A DNA stretch of 43,321 nucleotides from Planctomycetaceae bacterium (GCA_021732415.1 JAKFVC010000117.1:1-43321), one strand, 5' to 3'; shown: positions 7,676 to 16,808, counted from the first letter of the stretch. Made by a program: numbers and translations. The notes: generated by a model not told the origin, from the letters alone.

Positions 7676-10429
7676 ATGAGTACACCGATGAGACGTATTT
7701 GTTTCCGTTGGACTGCTGTGGTTTGTTCGCTTGCACTTAGCTTACAGGCACTCTGCACTATGGCCGCTACCCCCGCCCCGAAGAAGATCGTCACGATCGA
7801 AGGCATTACCGAATATGTCCTCGACAATGGCCTGAAAATCCTGCTGGTGCCGGATGATTCGCGTCCAACAGTGACAGTCAACCTGACCGTGTTCGTCGGT
7901 TCGCGACAAGAAGGCTACGGCGAGGCCGGAATGGCTCACTTGCTGGAACACATGGTGTTTAAGGGTACCCCGACCCATCCCAAGGTCCCGGCCGCACTGC
8001 AGGCTCGTGGGGCCGAGTTCAACGGAACCACCTGGGTCGATCGCACGAACTACTACGAGACCATGCCCGCGACCGGCGATAACCTGGAATTCGCCATTCG
8101 CCTGGAAGCCGACCGTATGGTCAACAGCTACATCAAAGGCGAAGACCTGGCCTCAGAAATGACTGTCGTTCGCAATGAATTCGAACGGGGCGAGAATTCT
8201 CCCAGCCGGGTCCTGAGCCAGCGGATGATGGCGACGGCGTTCGAATGGCACAACTACGGCAAGTCGACGATTGGTAATCGAAGCGACATCGAACGCGTGC
8301 CCGTCGAAAAGCTGCAGGATTTCTACCGCAAACACTATCAGCCCGATAACGCGATGCTGATCGTCGCCGGCAAGTTTGAGGAAGCTCCGGCATTGGAGAT
8401 GATTCAAAAGTATTTTGGAGCACTCAAGCGTCCCGACCGGAAGCTCGACCTGACCTATACAGAAGAACCCGCCCAGGACGGCGAGCGAACCGTGACCCTG
8501 CGACGCGTGGGTGATGTGGCTCTCGCCGCGGTGCTGTACCACGTTCCTGCCGGTCCCAGCCCCGAATTCGCTGCGGTTGAAGTCCTGGAGAACCTGTTGA
8601 CAAGTGTCCCGTCGGGACTGCTCTACAAGGCTCTCGTGGAGAGTAAGAAGGCGGCCAGCATCTCGGGGCATGCTTTCGCTTTGCACGATCCGGGTGCGAT
8701 GCAGATCACGGCCCAGGTCAACGTCGGCAACGACCCGCAAGTCGTCCTCGACACGATGACCGATGTCATCGAAAAGGTTGTCAAGGACGGTGTGAGCGAG
8801 AAGGACGTCGAACGGTCGAAAGTCCAATTGCTGAAGCATCGCGAGCTGGAAGCCGCCGATACCAGCGGTATTGCCGTGGGGCTGAGCGACTGGGCCGCCT
8901 TGGGTGATTGGCGGCTGTACTTCCTGCATCGTGATCGCGTGGAAAAGGTCACCGCAGCGGATGTCAAAGCGGCCGCTCAGAAGTATCTGCTACGCAACAA
9001 CATGACGATCGGCCTGTTTATCCCGACCGATAAGGCACAGCGGATCGAAGTCACTCCCACGCCGGCGCTGCCGGAAATGCTCGCCAACTACAAGGGCCGG
9101 GCCGACCAGTCGCAGGGAGAAGCGTTTGCCGTCTCTCCGGCGAACATTGAATCTCGCACCAAGCGCGTGAAGCTGGCACCGGGTGTCGATGCGGCGTTGC
9201 TCTCCAAGAAGACGCGCGGTGAGGTTGTGGAATTGCGGCTCGCAGTGCGTTACGGGAACGCGGCCTCGCTGGCCAAGCTCAGCACCGCGTGCGAGTTTCT
9301 ACCCGAACTGATGGCTCGCGGGACGAAGAAACTCAGCCGTGCCGAACTACAGGACGAACTCGACCTGAACCGGGCCACGCTGAGCGCTGCCGGCATGGCC
9401 GGAGTCAGCATCTTCACGATTCAAACCAAGCGGTCGAATTTCGCCGCGGTCATCGACATCTTGAAACAAGTGCTGCGTGAGCCCAAGCTGGATGCCTCGG
9501 AGTTGGATGTCTTGAAGAATCGTCACCTGGCAACCTTGGAAGGCCAACGCAACGATCCGCAAGCCCTCGCGTCACGGACCATGCAGCGGATGTATTCCCC
9601 CTACCCGCCGACTGACGTCCGGTATGTGGCGACCGTCCCTGAGGAAATCGACCGGGTGAAGGCCCTGGACGCGGCCACTCTCCAAAAACTGTACGCCGAC
9701 TTCTTAAGCGGCCAAGCCGTGCAGATGTCGGTCGTGGGTGACTTCGATGAGGCAGTGATCACACCGAAGCTGAAGGAATTGTTCGCCGATTGGAAGGCAC
9801 CACAGTCTTATGCCCGCATTGAACGTTCCGCACCCGAAAAATGGGTCTCCGGGACCATTGCGATCGAGACCCCCGACAAGGCCAACGCGGTCTATTACTC
9901 GGGCTTGTCACTCCCCATGAAGGACGACAATCCGGATTACCCGGCACTCGTGATTGGCGATTACATCCTGGGAGCCGGTGCTCTCTCGTCACGCCTGGGC
10001 GATCGCATTCGCCAACGCGAGGGTTTGAGCTACGGTGTTCGTTCCAGCTTTACGGCCGATGCGATGGATCCCCGGGCTTCGATCTCGGTGATGGCCATCT
10101 GCAATCCGGCCAACATCGGCAAGGTGGAGACCGCCGTCCGGGAAGAGATTGAACTGTTGCTGAAAGCGGGTCCGACCGCAGAAGAATTGACGAAGGCCAA
10201 GGCCGGATATCTGCAGCGTGCCGAAGTCAGCCGGACTGATGATTCGACACTGGCTCAGCAGTTGAATACGACGCTGTTTACGGGCCGCACGATGGCCTTC
10301 CAGAGTGATATCGAAAAGAAGATTGCCGAACTGACCCCCGAGCAGGTCGTGGCGGCCCTCCGCAAGTATGTCGATGTCAAGAAGCTGTATGTGGTGACCG
10401 CGGGCGATTTCGCCAAGCAGAAGAAGTAG
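7676..10429 (+). CDS. Exported M16 (insulinase/pitrilysin) family metallopeptidase
   Basis: A 917-residue zinc peptidase with two M16 halves in one chain. An N-terminal leader (RRICFRWTAVVCSLALSLQ, cleavage about residue 31) sends it out of the cytoplasm. The first half holds the inverted zinc motif His88-Leu-Leu-Glu91-His92 and the distal Glu168 (VRNEFERGE). The second half, from about residue 510, has the M16 fold pattern (AVRYGNAASLAKL, LGDRIRQREGLSYGVRS) but no HxxEH, as expected for the non-catalytic half that closes over the substrate. The start ATG 7676 has AGGGAAG at 7658-7664; ATG 7688 is an alternative that gives a shorter leader. A rho-independent terminator follows directly, so it is likely monocistronic. 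Substrates are probably small peptides or unfolded protein in the periplasm (inference). Confidence 0.93.
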   Translation: MSTPMRRICFRWTAVVCSLALSLQALCTMAATPAPKKIVTIEGITEYVLDNGLKILLVPDDSRPTVTVNLTVFVGSRQEGYGEAGMAHLLEHMVFKGTPTHPKVPAALQARGAEFNGTTWVDRTNYYETMPATGDNLEFAIRLEADRMVNSYIKGEDLASEMTVVRNEFERGENSPSRVLSQRMMATAFEWHNYGKSTIGNRSDIERVPVEKLQDFYRKHYQPDNAMLIVAGKFEEAPALEMIQKYFGALKRPDRKLDLTYTEEPAQDGERTVTLRRVGDVALAAVLYHVPAGPSPEFAAVEVLENLLTSVPSGLLYKALVESKKAASISGHAFALHDPGAMQITAQVNVGNDPQVVLDTMTDVIEKVVKDGVSEKDVERSKVQLLKHRELEAADTSGIAVGLSDWAALGDWRLYFLHRDRVEKVTAADVKAAAQKYLLRNNMTIGLFIPTDKAQRIEVTPTPALPEMLANYKGRADQSQGEAFAVSPANIESRTKRVKLAPGVDAALLSKKTRGEVVELRLAVRYGNAASLAKLSTACEFLPELMARGTKKLSRAELQDELDLNRATLSAAGMAGVSIFTIQTKRSNFAAVIDILKQVLREPKLDASELDVLKNRHLATLEGQRNDPQALASRTMQRMYSPYPPTDVRYVATVPEEIDRVKALDAATLQKLYADFLSGQAVQMSVVGDFDEAVITPKLKELFADWKAPQSYARIERSAPEKWVSGTIAIETPDKANAVYYSGLSLPMKDDNPDYPALVIGDYILGAGALSSRLGDRIRQREGLSYGVRSSFTADAMDPRASISVMAICNPANIGKVETAVREEIELLLKAGPTAEELTKAKAGYLQRAEVSRTDDSTLAQQLNTTLFTGRTMAFQSDIEKKIAELTPEQVVAALRKYVDVKKLYVVTAGDFAKQKK

Positions 10430-10447
10430 TTTGACCGGTAGTCCGCC

Positions 10448-10483
10448 AGCCCGGCTGCCCAAATGGGTAGCCGGGCTGTTTTT
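10448..10483 (+). terminator. Rho-independent terminator of the M16 peptidase gene
   Basis: AGCCCGGCTGCCC (10448-10460) pairs with 10465-10477 around an AAAT loop, followed by GTTTTT. It begins 18 bases after the M16 stop codon. Confidence 0.9.
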
Positions 10484-10601
10484 ATGCGCTGGCGTGCATG
10501 CCAATCCCATAGTTCCCATTGAAGCGATCAGAGGAATGGTACTTATGGGATCGTAGAAGATGCCACAAGCGCGGCGCAGCTTTAGCGGGGGGCAGCCGTT
10601 A

Positions 10602-10837
10602 CGCCCCCGTTGGGCTTGCCCCAACGGAGCGCTGACTGGTCAGCTACCCCACAGTGAGTTTGGCAGAATTCTCAACCTTTACGTCTCCGATGCCCCCTGC
10701 CGCCATTCAGTCGCTGCTATTACGACGGTTCGCTCACGGCGGCAGGGGGCATCGGAGACCACGCGTTGAGGGTCAAGAACGTTGCTCTCTAGTAGCTGGC
10801 CAGTCAGCGCTCCGTTGGGACAAGCCCAACGGGGGCG
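10602..10837. repeat. Nested inverted repeat, 44-nt outer and 22-nt inner arms
   Basis: Part of the 648-base gap 10430-11077. The outer arms 10602-10645 and 10794-10837 are reverse complements with two mismatches in 44. Inside, 10683-10704 and 10738-10759 (22 nt, GTCTCCGATGCCCCCTGCC core) are a perfect inverted repeat. The outer arm contains CCCGTTGGGCTTGCCCCAACGG, itself a small palindrome that recalls family A. Bases 10838-11077 hold nothing recognised. Confidence 0.88.
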
Positions 10838-11077
10838 ACAACACACGGCAATTCTGCGTTCTACTGTTGCGTAGCGGGGAACGTCAAATGCATTGACGCT
10901 GCCTACCCGTTTCCGGACACCTGCGGGTTCTACACTGGGGCTCTGGCCTGTGGGACGTCGAAGAGGGACGTTAAGAAGGCCACCAAACCCATTTCCAGCG
11001 TGCCCCACCTGAATCTGGCACGTCTGGACCGGAACCACCGCAGCTCACTGATTTACGGGTAAATCTTTAGAGGCAAA

Positions 11078-11350
11078 TTAGCGGGCGACGTCAATCGAAT
11101 TCTCAATCGAAGCATCGGGCATCAGATCGAGCACCGCGTGTGTCGCCAATTGCTTGACGTAGTACGATTCGCTACGACCACGCAGGATCACCCGTCCGGC
11201 TTCGTGCAAAACGTGCAGGTCATGCACCTGTCGGAAGGTCTTGCTGTCGATGCGCCGAGTGAGTTCGGAATCGTGTGTCCGGTCAGTGGTCGAGGGGGTC
11301 GTGAGGGCTACCATGCTTGCAGTTCCATCCATTGTAAAAGTCGTACTCAT
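11078..11350 (-). CDS. Small BON-like domain protein
   Basis: A 90-residue protein with start ATG 11348-11350, which has GGAG about 11 bases upstream and gives the MSTTFTMDG N-terminus; an in-frame extension to 11515 is possible but looks non-coding. The C-terminal half (VHDLHVLHEAGRVILRGRSE, then SYYVKQLATHAVLDLMPDA and a final I.NSIDV) follows the BON pattern: a short beta strand, V.L.G.. turn, an amphipathic helix with Y.K..A, then a V.N.I.V strand. BON domains bind phospholipids or act as small adaptor modules; short single-BON proteins are frequent in planctomycetes. The first 35 residues are Ser/Thr-rich and probably disordered. No neighbour suggests a partner. Confidence 0.7.
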   Translation of the reverse strand: MSTTFTMDGTASMVALTTPSTTDRTHDSELTRRIDSKTFRQVHDLHVLHEAGRVILRGRSESYYVKQLATHAVLDLMPDASIENSIDVAR

Positions 11351-12058
11351 ATTCAGTCTGGGCTCCGTCTGGTGCGGTTGCGACATAGGTCTAAACCGAC
11401 CAGATCTCACCGCGAGCGAACGTCCTCTTGATTCAAATTGGACCCGAAAAGTATGAATTGCTTGTGAATCACTGACCAACTTTTCGCTTATCGAGAAGAC
11501 AGAGTTCTCGACCAAACGGTTCAGTCACGACACCCGCTATTCACCCTTTCAATTGCGTTCAATCGCTCGTAGATGACGACCGGGCAGCGCTTCCTACGCT
11601 GTCATAGTAATTATCTAGCGAATCGCGTGCCCGAATGTGTTAGAGGTGTATAAAGCCTCAAATTACCGCACATTGATGGGGTCACCCAGCAAGTTGCGGA
11701 TGTTGGGGTGGAAAACTTGAGCCGAAAAAACCTCAAAGCAAACCACCACTGCACAGATTGAACGCACACCCCGCCGTCTAATTCAGCATCTCGGCAGTGA
11801 ATCTGATTTGTCTCGAAACGACCCAGATTTCGGCATTGCAGGCCAGGAATTGTTCATGCAGTCTTGAGCAACCACCCCGGTTGTGGAATGGTCATTCCTA
11901 CAATTTCATTGAAGGCCGCATTGAATGATCCTGCAACCCAAGCATAGGCCAGATTCCCTGTCTTGCCGGGACGATGTTGTAAAAAAGCAACATTTTGGGA
12001 AATCTGGGCAACCGACGGGCACGAAGCCGTGGCGTGTCATCTAACAATTCAGGAGAAG
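11351..12058. other. Non-coding gap, nothing recognised
   Basis: About 700 bases upstream of the BON-like gene. No gene, RNA gene or long inverted repeat was found. Short open frames here lack ribosome binding sites and family features. Any promoter of the BON-like gene should lie in the first 200 bases, but no convincing -35/-10 pair was seen. Confidence 0.5.
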
Positions 12059-12124
12059 ATCTCACGCAAAGGCGCAAAGAACGAAGAGATGAATTCTTTG
12101 CGCCTTGGCGCCTTTGCGTGAGAT
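12059..12124. repeat. Inverted repeat, CTCACGCAAAGGCGC family copy 1
   Basis: Arms 12059-12074 and 12109-12124 (ATCTCACGCAAAGGCG) are perfect reverse complements; the pairing can extend through CAAAGA/TCTTTGCG with a seven-base asymmetry. A second, more symmetrical copy with 22-nt arms is at 32259-32324, and both are followed by the same AATTCTTCTT. Downstream, 12240-12262 holds a single arm of the GGCGGGAGCCTCGCCCTCCC repeat seen at 17254-17283. Confidence 0.85.
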
Positions 12125-12294
12125 AATTCTTCTTGAAAACGCCGATTCGGCGCGACTGATAGATAGTCAATGGGTCCTATATGGAAGAACTCCTTGGAAG
12201 CCGCTGAGTCTGGCGAGGCCCCGAGAGAGACTCGCGGTTCGGCGGGAGCCTCACCCTCCCGTGACGCCGAGACGTCCCTCCGGGTGACGGAGCG

Positions 12295-12347
12295 CAGCAA
12301 AACAAAAACACACCGGGAACAGAGTCAAACTCCGCTCCCGGTGTGTT
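12295..12347 (-). terminator. Rho-independent terminator of the acidic 98-residue protein gene
   Basis: Read on the minus strand, AACACACCGGGA (complement of 12336-12347) pairs perfectly with the complement of 12307-12318, a 12-bp stem, and runs into TTTTTGTTTT. It lies 62 bases past the stop codon of the minus-strand gene that ends at 12409. Confidence 0.88.
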
Positions 12348-12408
12348 CAATTTGATGGACTCGACCTTGGCAGATCGAGTGACTCAGGGATTAGCGCCCC
12401 GCCTGAAA

Positions 12409-12705
12409 CTAGCGTCTCAGGTCTGCGGTCCCCATGAGTTCGAGTTCGCGCGGGCCATGCTCGTAACAGTCTTCATTGTGCCACAATGGCAGTCCTGCGG
12501 CATACCGCGCGGACAGCATTAAGACTTTGGCCTCAGAACCGGGCTTCGCCCTGGTTGGTCTGTACGGGTCAATGCCGAGCGCGGCAAAATCCTCGGGTTC
12601 GAATTCGACGAGTTCCCCGTCTTCATCAAACACTTCCTCGCCCAGAACATCAGTGCCCAGGTCGAACTCGTCCTCGAGGGTATCTTCCTCGAAATACTTC
12701 GACAT
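12409..12705 (-). CDS. Acidic hypothetical protein
   Basis: A 98-residue protein of no recognised family. The first 45 residues are strongly acidic (MSKYFEEDTLEDEFDLG start; many Asp/Glu), followed by a more ordered C-terminal half with IDPYRPTR and LPLWHNEDCYEHGPRELE. The start is well supported: GGAG lies six bases before ATG 12703-12705. The presence of a good ribosome binding site and a strong terminator at 12295-12347 shows this is a real single-gene unit. The WHNEDCYEHG stretch with two His and one Cys might bind metal, but this is a guess. Confidence 0.82.
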   Translation of the reverse strand: MSKYFEEDTLEDEFDLGTDVLGEEVFDEDGELVEFEPEDFAALGIDPYRPTRAKPGSEAKVLMLSARYAAGLPLWHNEDCYEHGPRELELMGTADLRR

Positions 12706-13487
12706 CGTCCACTCCGGCTAAAACAGGCCACAGAAACAACAATTTCCACGTGATACACGCCGAAAATGACCACAAACGAACCTACGTGCTGCATAGGTCG
12801 AGTGCAGTAACATGATCAAACCACGTGGTGATCAGCAAAGCAGGCTGCCAACACAAAAAACCATCGGCAGCAACTTCGAGCCCCAGTACCTCAACAACTC
12901 AGTACCAAAAACCCAGTACCTCAAAACCTCAGTACTTCGGAAATTAGACTTCGGCACTAGCGACCCGTTCGTCAGGCACGCTTAACAGGTGGGAAAGCGA
13001 CCCGCGATCTACCCATTCTTAAAAAATTGGGCTGAAAGTCAATCAAAAAACTTACAATCGGACACGTTTTGGAGAATTTCCTCTAAATGGTTATAGTTTC
13101 GGTGGTTACAGCCACCCCAGAATGCCGAAAAGCGGCGAATTCTGCCGATCAAAACACCCTCTGCAAGCAGTTCTCGGAATCGATCGCGGGAATGTAATCG
13201 GGAATGGTATTTCGGGGCGGTGGTGCAGTCAGGAAGTTCCAGTTATGTCGGTCACGCCGGATAACTGGGACTTGATCGGCTGGTAGGACCTCAAGCAGGA
13301 CGGACAACCCTGCCCGTCTTTCCTCTCTTCACAAGCCGGATCAGGTTTGTCCGGCCTACTCACGCTATATTAACACTTGGCTGACCGCTGTCGACCTGAG
13401 GTTTTCGACCATCGGAATCTTAATCTTTACGGATAACAAACCACGACGAGAGTGCGTCTCTACATTCGGGTTGATCGTCAGAGTTTG
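12706..13487. other. Non-coding gap with a short direct-repeat array and one hairpin
   Basis: No gene is seen in the gap 12706-13668. It holds four spaced CAGTAC units starting at 12884, 12900, 12914 and 12930 (described separately) and a 13-bp stem-loop, 13234-13246 with 13261-13273 (AAGTTCCAGTTAT, one mismatch, 14-base loop). The promoter of the minus-strand acidic protein gene should lie just right of 12715. Confidence 0.5.
12884..12942. repeat. Four short direct repeats, CAGTACC(T)C
   Basis: CAGTAC units start at 12884, 12900, 12914 and 12930, spaced 16, 14 and 16 bases, separated by A/C-rich sequence (TCAACAACT, AAAAACC, TCAAAACCT). It could be a decayed tandem repeat or a multi-site operator; units and spacers are too short for CRISPR. 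Confidence 0.6.
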
Positions 13488-13608
13488 AACCACGAATCAC
13501 ACAAATGACACGAATCTAAAGCCCTAAAAATGGCATTTAAAGAACAAGGGCCCATCGTCAGGGTGAATCCTCTTTTCCTCTTTCGTGTTATTCGAGTCAT
13601 TCGTGGTT
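13488..13608. repeat. Inverted repeat, CCACGAATCACACAAATGACACGAA family (D), diverged copy
   Basis: Arm 13488-13514 pairs with 13582-13608 with several mismatches in 27. Better conserved family D pairs are at 15917-15990 and 22743-22842, and a lone arm is at 41657-41683. Confidence 0.75.
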
Positions 13609-13668
13609 AAAAAGTGTGTCCTCGCTCCGTCGGTGACGGACAGACTTCCCACGCGTATTCACCCAGGC

Positions 13669-15681
13669 TCACTTCTTTGGCCGTTCGGCCTGATAACGCT
13701 TCAGCTTCCGATCCAGGGTCGATCGCTCGATCCCCAGGATCTGGGCCGCTTGCGATTTGTTCCAGTTGGTCTGCTCCAGCGTGGCCATAATGTATTCTTG
13801 CTCGAGCACATCCAGCGTCAATTCGCGGAACGAACGCTGTTGAGCCGGATCGGGGATGGAATCGAACTGCGGCCCCCCCAACGATGACAATTGAATGTCC
13901 TGCACTCCCACGAGTTCACCGCCACATAAAATGACCGCTCGCTCGACCACATGCTGCAGTTCCCGGACGTTGCCGGGCCAGTTGTACTTGGTTAGCAATT
14001 CCAATGCCGTCGCGGAAAACCCACGCACGACTCGACCAGATTTCCTGGCAAAACGCTCTAAAAAATGATTCGCGAGCACCGGGACGTCATCACGATGTTC
14101 ACGTAATGGTGGGACGACAATTTCTACAACGTGCAGACGAAAATACAAATCCTTGCGGAACTCGCCCGCCGACACGGCCGACTCTAAATCGCGATTCGTC
14201 GCGGCCACGACGCGGACATCCACTTCCACCGGCGAACCGCCCCCCACGCGTTCGTAGGGATGGCCTTCCAGCACGCGGAGGAACTTGGCCTGAATGGCCA
14301 GGCTCATCTCGCCCACTTCGTCGAGCATCAACGTGCCCCCGTGGGCCTGCTCGAACTTGCCCGCCTTACGGGCGACAGCGCCTGTGAAAGAACCTTTCTC
14401 GTGACCAAACAATTCGCTTTCCAACAGGCTTTCGCTCAAGGCCGCACAGTTCAGACACACGAACGGACCGTTCCGCCGGCGGCTGCTGAAATGGATGGCG
14501 CGGGCGACCAGTTCTTTCCCCACGCCACTCTCACCCCGCACCAGCACGGTGGCATCGGTTGGGGCAATGCGGCCAATCTTGCGATTGATCTCTTCCATCG
14601 GCGGACTGTTGCCGAGAAGTTCACTTTCGATCCCCAGTTGCTCGCGCAGGGTATGCAGGTCATCCTGCATGCGGGCCAGTCCGGCGGCCAGTGATTCCTG
14701 CCGCCTTAACCCATCCAGCGCGACCCCACATTGATCGGCGACCGCCAGAGCAAACTCGACATCGTCCGGGCCCAACGGATTGATCGGGTTCGTCGAATAC
14801 AGATGCACCAGACCGTAAAGTTTCTCATCCACGCGCAATGGGGCGCAGATGACGGTTTGTGCCTGTATTCGCCCCAGGCTGTCGCGTTCTCTTAAGGCCG
14901 GATCGTCCGAAACACATTTCGCTCGAACGGCCTCATGAGTCTGCAGGACAGTTCGCGAAAGATGCTCAGACAGCTTCTCGTAAGGCTGCTGATTGCGCGA
15001 TTTGTAAACCAGCAGCGTCAGCTTACTGGGATCAACAGGTGATGATACATCGGGGGGGAGCAGCAGGATCGCACCGATGTCGCTCGGCGTGCTCTCGAAC
15101 AACCCATTGAGCACGATTTCCGCCAGGCGCTTGGGATCGTTGGCCGTCCCCATTTCCATCGCCAGCTTATAGAGCTTGGCCAGCTCCTGGCTCGTCCGAT
15201 CGCGATTGAGCTCAAGATTCGCCCCACCCTCTTCAAAACGGGTGCTCCGCTTGCGTTCAATGATTTCCGGCACGGGCACGGGTTTGGGCGTGTCGAGCGG
15301 CGACTTCTTGACTCCGCTATGCGTATCCCCGTCCAGTCCGCCGGTGTTTCTTTCTTTTTCTTCGAGCTTCGGGAGCGTCTCCTGCAGATCGTAGGTAAAG
15401 GCGAGCAACGTATCGCCGATTTGAATGACCTGCCCCGATTCCAGCCCCATGTCTCCAATCACGGGCTTTCCATTAACCAGGGTTCCGTTGCGACTGTCGA
15501 GGTCGCGCAACGTCCACAGCAGGCCGCTTTGAAAAATCTCGCAGTGGTGACGACTGGCGATCTCATCACGCAGCACCACGCGATTGGCCGGGGCGCGTCC
15601 AATGGACATCACTTGCCCCGGAGTCAACCGATGCACATCACGCCATTTGTTGCCTTCACGCACCACTAAGTACGCTATCAT
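13669..15681 (-). CDS. FHA-GAF sigma-54-dependent Fis-type transcriptional activator
   Basis: A 670-residue bacterial enhancer-binding protein. Domains in order: FHA phosphothreonine-binding (about 22-95; IGRAPANRVVLRDE, SRHH, DSRNGTLVNG), a linker, GAF sensor (about 165-325), AAA+ sigma-54 interaction domain (about 350-590) and a C-terminal Fis-type helix-turn-helix (about 625-668; NKSQAAQILGIERSTLDRKL). Walker A is GESGVGKE at 383-390, Walker B LMLDEVGE near 451-458, and the sigma-54 contact loop reads GSFTGA (430-435) instead of the usual GAFTGA. There is no receiver domain, so input is probably Ser/Thr phosphorylation read by FHA plus a ligand at GAF. Target promoters are unknown; no clear -24/-12 site was recognised in the window. 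The ATG at 15679-15681 starts just before the FHA strand. Confidence 0.95.
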   Translation of the reverse strand: MIAYLVVREGNKWRDVHRLTPGQVMSIGRAPANRVVLRDEIASRHHCEIFQSGLLWTLRDLDSRNGTLVNGKPVIGDMGLESGQVIQIGDTLLAFTYDLQETLPKLEEKERNTGGLDGDTHSGVKKSPLDTPKPVPVPEIIERKRSTRFEEGGANLELNRDRTSQELAKLYKLAMEMGTANDPKRLAEIVLNGLFESTPSDIGAILLLPPDVSSPVDPSKLTLLVYKSRNQQPYEKLSEHLSRTVLQTHEAVRAKCVSDDPALRERDSLGRIQAQTVICAPLRVDEKLYGLVHLYSTNPINPLGPDDVEFALAVADQCGVALDGLRRQESLAAGLARMQDDLHTLREQLGIESELLGNSPPMEEINRKIGRIAPTDATVLVRGESGVGKELVARAIHFSSRRRNGPFVCLNCAALSESLLESELFGHEKGSFTGAVARKAGKFEQAHGGTLMLDEVGEMSLAIQAKFLRVLEGHPYERVGGGSPVEVDVRVVAATNRDLESAVSAGEFRKDLYFRLHVVEIVVPPLREHRDDVPVLANHFLERFARKSGRVVRGFSATALELLTKYNWPGNVRELQHVVERAVILCGGELVGVQDIQLSSLGGPQFDSIPDPAQQRSFRELTLDVLEQEYIMATLEQTNWNKSQAAQILGIERSTLDRKLKRYQAERPKK

Positions 15682-15779
15682 CGTGAACCGATTTGTTTGG
15701 AGTTCTGCGGGAAACTGCTAAGGCTTTAAGGATACCCTTGTTCCTTCAAGTGTAGCAAGTTCGAACACCCGGTGCAGAA

Positions 15780-16118
15780 AATGACGAATGACGAAATCCG
15801 AATGTCGAAAAAATGACCAATGACGAATGTCGAATTTTGCTGCGATTTTTAAGAATCGCAGCAAAACCACCCAAAAATCGATCGGTTGCGAAGGCACAAG
15901 GTTCACCAAGGACTCATTCGTGTCATTGGTGTGGTTCGTGGTCAAAAACGTCTAATGGGGATGGACCACGAATCACACCAATGACACGAATAGGAATTGA
16001 GAAATCGCGCAATAGCCGATTTTGCGAAGGGACCCTTAAGTGCTTTCGCCGTTTCGCTGCATTTGGTCATTGGGAAATCGGTCATTCTTTCGTCATTCGG
16101 ATTTCGTCATTCGTCATT
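15780..16118. repeat. Composite of three nested inverted repeats (families G, hairpin, D)
   Basis: The 532-base gap 15682-16213 has no gene. Outer family G arms 15780-15804 and 16094-16118 (25 nt) are perfect reverse complements. Inside are a 13-bp perfect stem-loop at 15835-15866 (TTTTGCTGCGATT, six-base loop) and a family D pair at 15917-15943/15964-15990 (27 nt, one mismatch). The same family G arms enclose another spacer at 39461-39613. Confidence 0.88.
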
Positions 16119-16213
16119 CTCCCCACCGGTTCGAAATTGTCAGACGTCTCCGCGCAAGTTAGATTAGAAGTTCCTATCAGTGGGCCTCGTTCCAGTAGTC
16201 AAAGGTTCCAGAA

Positions 16214-16639
16214 ATGCCAGAATGGCCCGGTGGCCCCTGCCCTGCATGTGGGGAGGATACGCCTGCGCGAGTGGTGCATTGCCGCAACTGCCGAACGCTG
16301 CTCAATACTGACCTGGAAGAGGACAGCGTCGAGATCCCGCAGTTCATCCCCATGCAGGAGCTGGATTGCAAGGCAGAAATGTCCCCGCGCGGTATGTATT
16401 TGTTCTGTCCGCATTGCCAGCAAGAGCTGCGCATCAATAACAAGTACATCGGTGAGACCGTCAGCTGCAAGCACTGCGAAGGCAACTTTGTGGTGGATCT
16501 CGCCAGCCCGAAAACCGTGCTCAACGGCTACTACGGCGACTGCCCGCATTGCAGCAAAGAACTGCGGATCGGAATGAAGTACACCAACATCGAAGTCGCC
16601 TGCAAATTCTGCAGCGGCAAACTGAAATTGATCCCCTGA
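16214..16639 (+). CDS. Small multi-zinc-ribbon protein
   Basis: A 141-residue hypothetical with three Cys4-type ribbons: CPACG with CRNCR (residues about 9-27), CPHCQ with CKHCE (about 69-95) and CPHCS with CKFCS (about 113-137). The last two are near-repeats of each other (LRINNKYIGETVSCKHC and LRIGMKYTNIEVACKFC), so the protein carries an internal duplication. The protein has no other domain, and a structural or adaptor role is the most that can be said. ATG 16214 has AAAGG at 16201-16205, spacing eight. It is followed by a rhodanese gene after a long palindrome, so co-transcription is uncertain. Confidence 0.82.
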   Translation: MPEWPGGPCPACGEDTPARVVHCRNCRTLLNTDLEEDSVEIPQFIPMQELDCKAEMSPRGMYLFCPHCQQELRINNKYIGETVSCKHCEGNFVVDLASPKTVLNGYYGDCPHCSKELRIGMKYTNIEVACKFCSGKLKLIP

Positions 16640-16642
16640 ATC

Positions 16643-16786
16643 AGGCGAGCGTCCGGCGTGAGCCGGATGGTTGTTAGCGACTTTCTGAAACCCTCGACTC
16701 AATTTGTCCAGCGGCTTGCGAAAATCAACATCTCTGGTCGTCGCAACGTGCAAGACAACCATCCGGCTTGCGCCGGACGCTCGCCT
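16643..16786. repeat. Inverted repeat, GCGAGCGTCCGGCGT family (H)
   Basis: Arms 16643-16674 and 16755-16786 (32 nt, two mismatches) flank an 80-base centre between the zinc-ribbon and rhodanese genes. Each arm also contains a CCGGCG..AGCCGG short palindrome. A lone arm is found at 34709-34736. Confidence 0.88.
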
Positions 16787-16808
16787 AAGTCATTAAGAAA
16801 CGGCCCTT

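Noticed and set aside
10560-11038. Short open frames in the gap after the M16 gene
   Set aside because: Both strands give the same peptide (RPRWACPNGALTGQL), because it is encoded by the two arms of one inverted repeat.
11898-12300. Short open frames over the CTCACGCAAAGGCGC repeat
   Set aside because: The predicted peptides (REGEAPAEPR and similar) are translations of repeat DNA and lack ribosome sites.
12884-12942. CRISPR array
   Set aside because: Units of about 7 bases and spacers of about 8 are far too short, and no cas gene is in the window.
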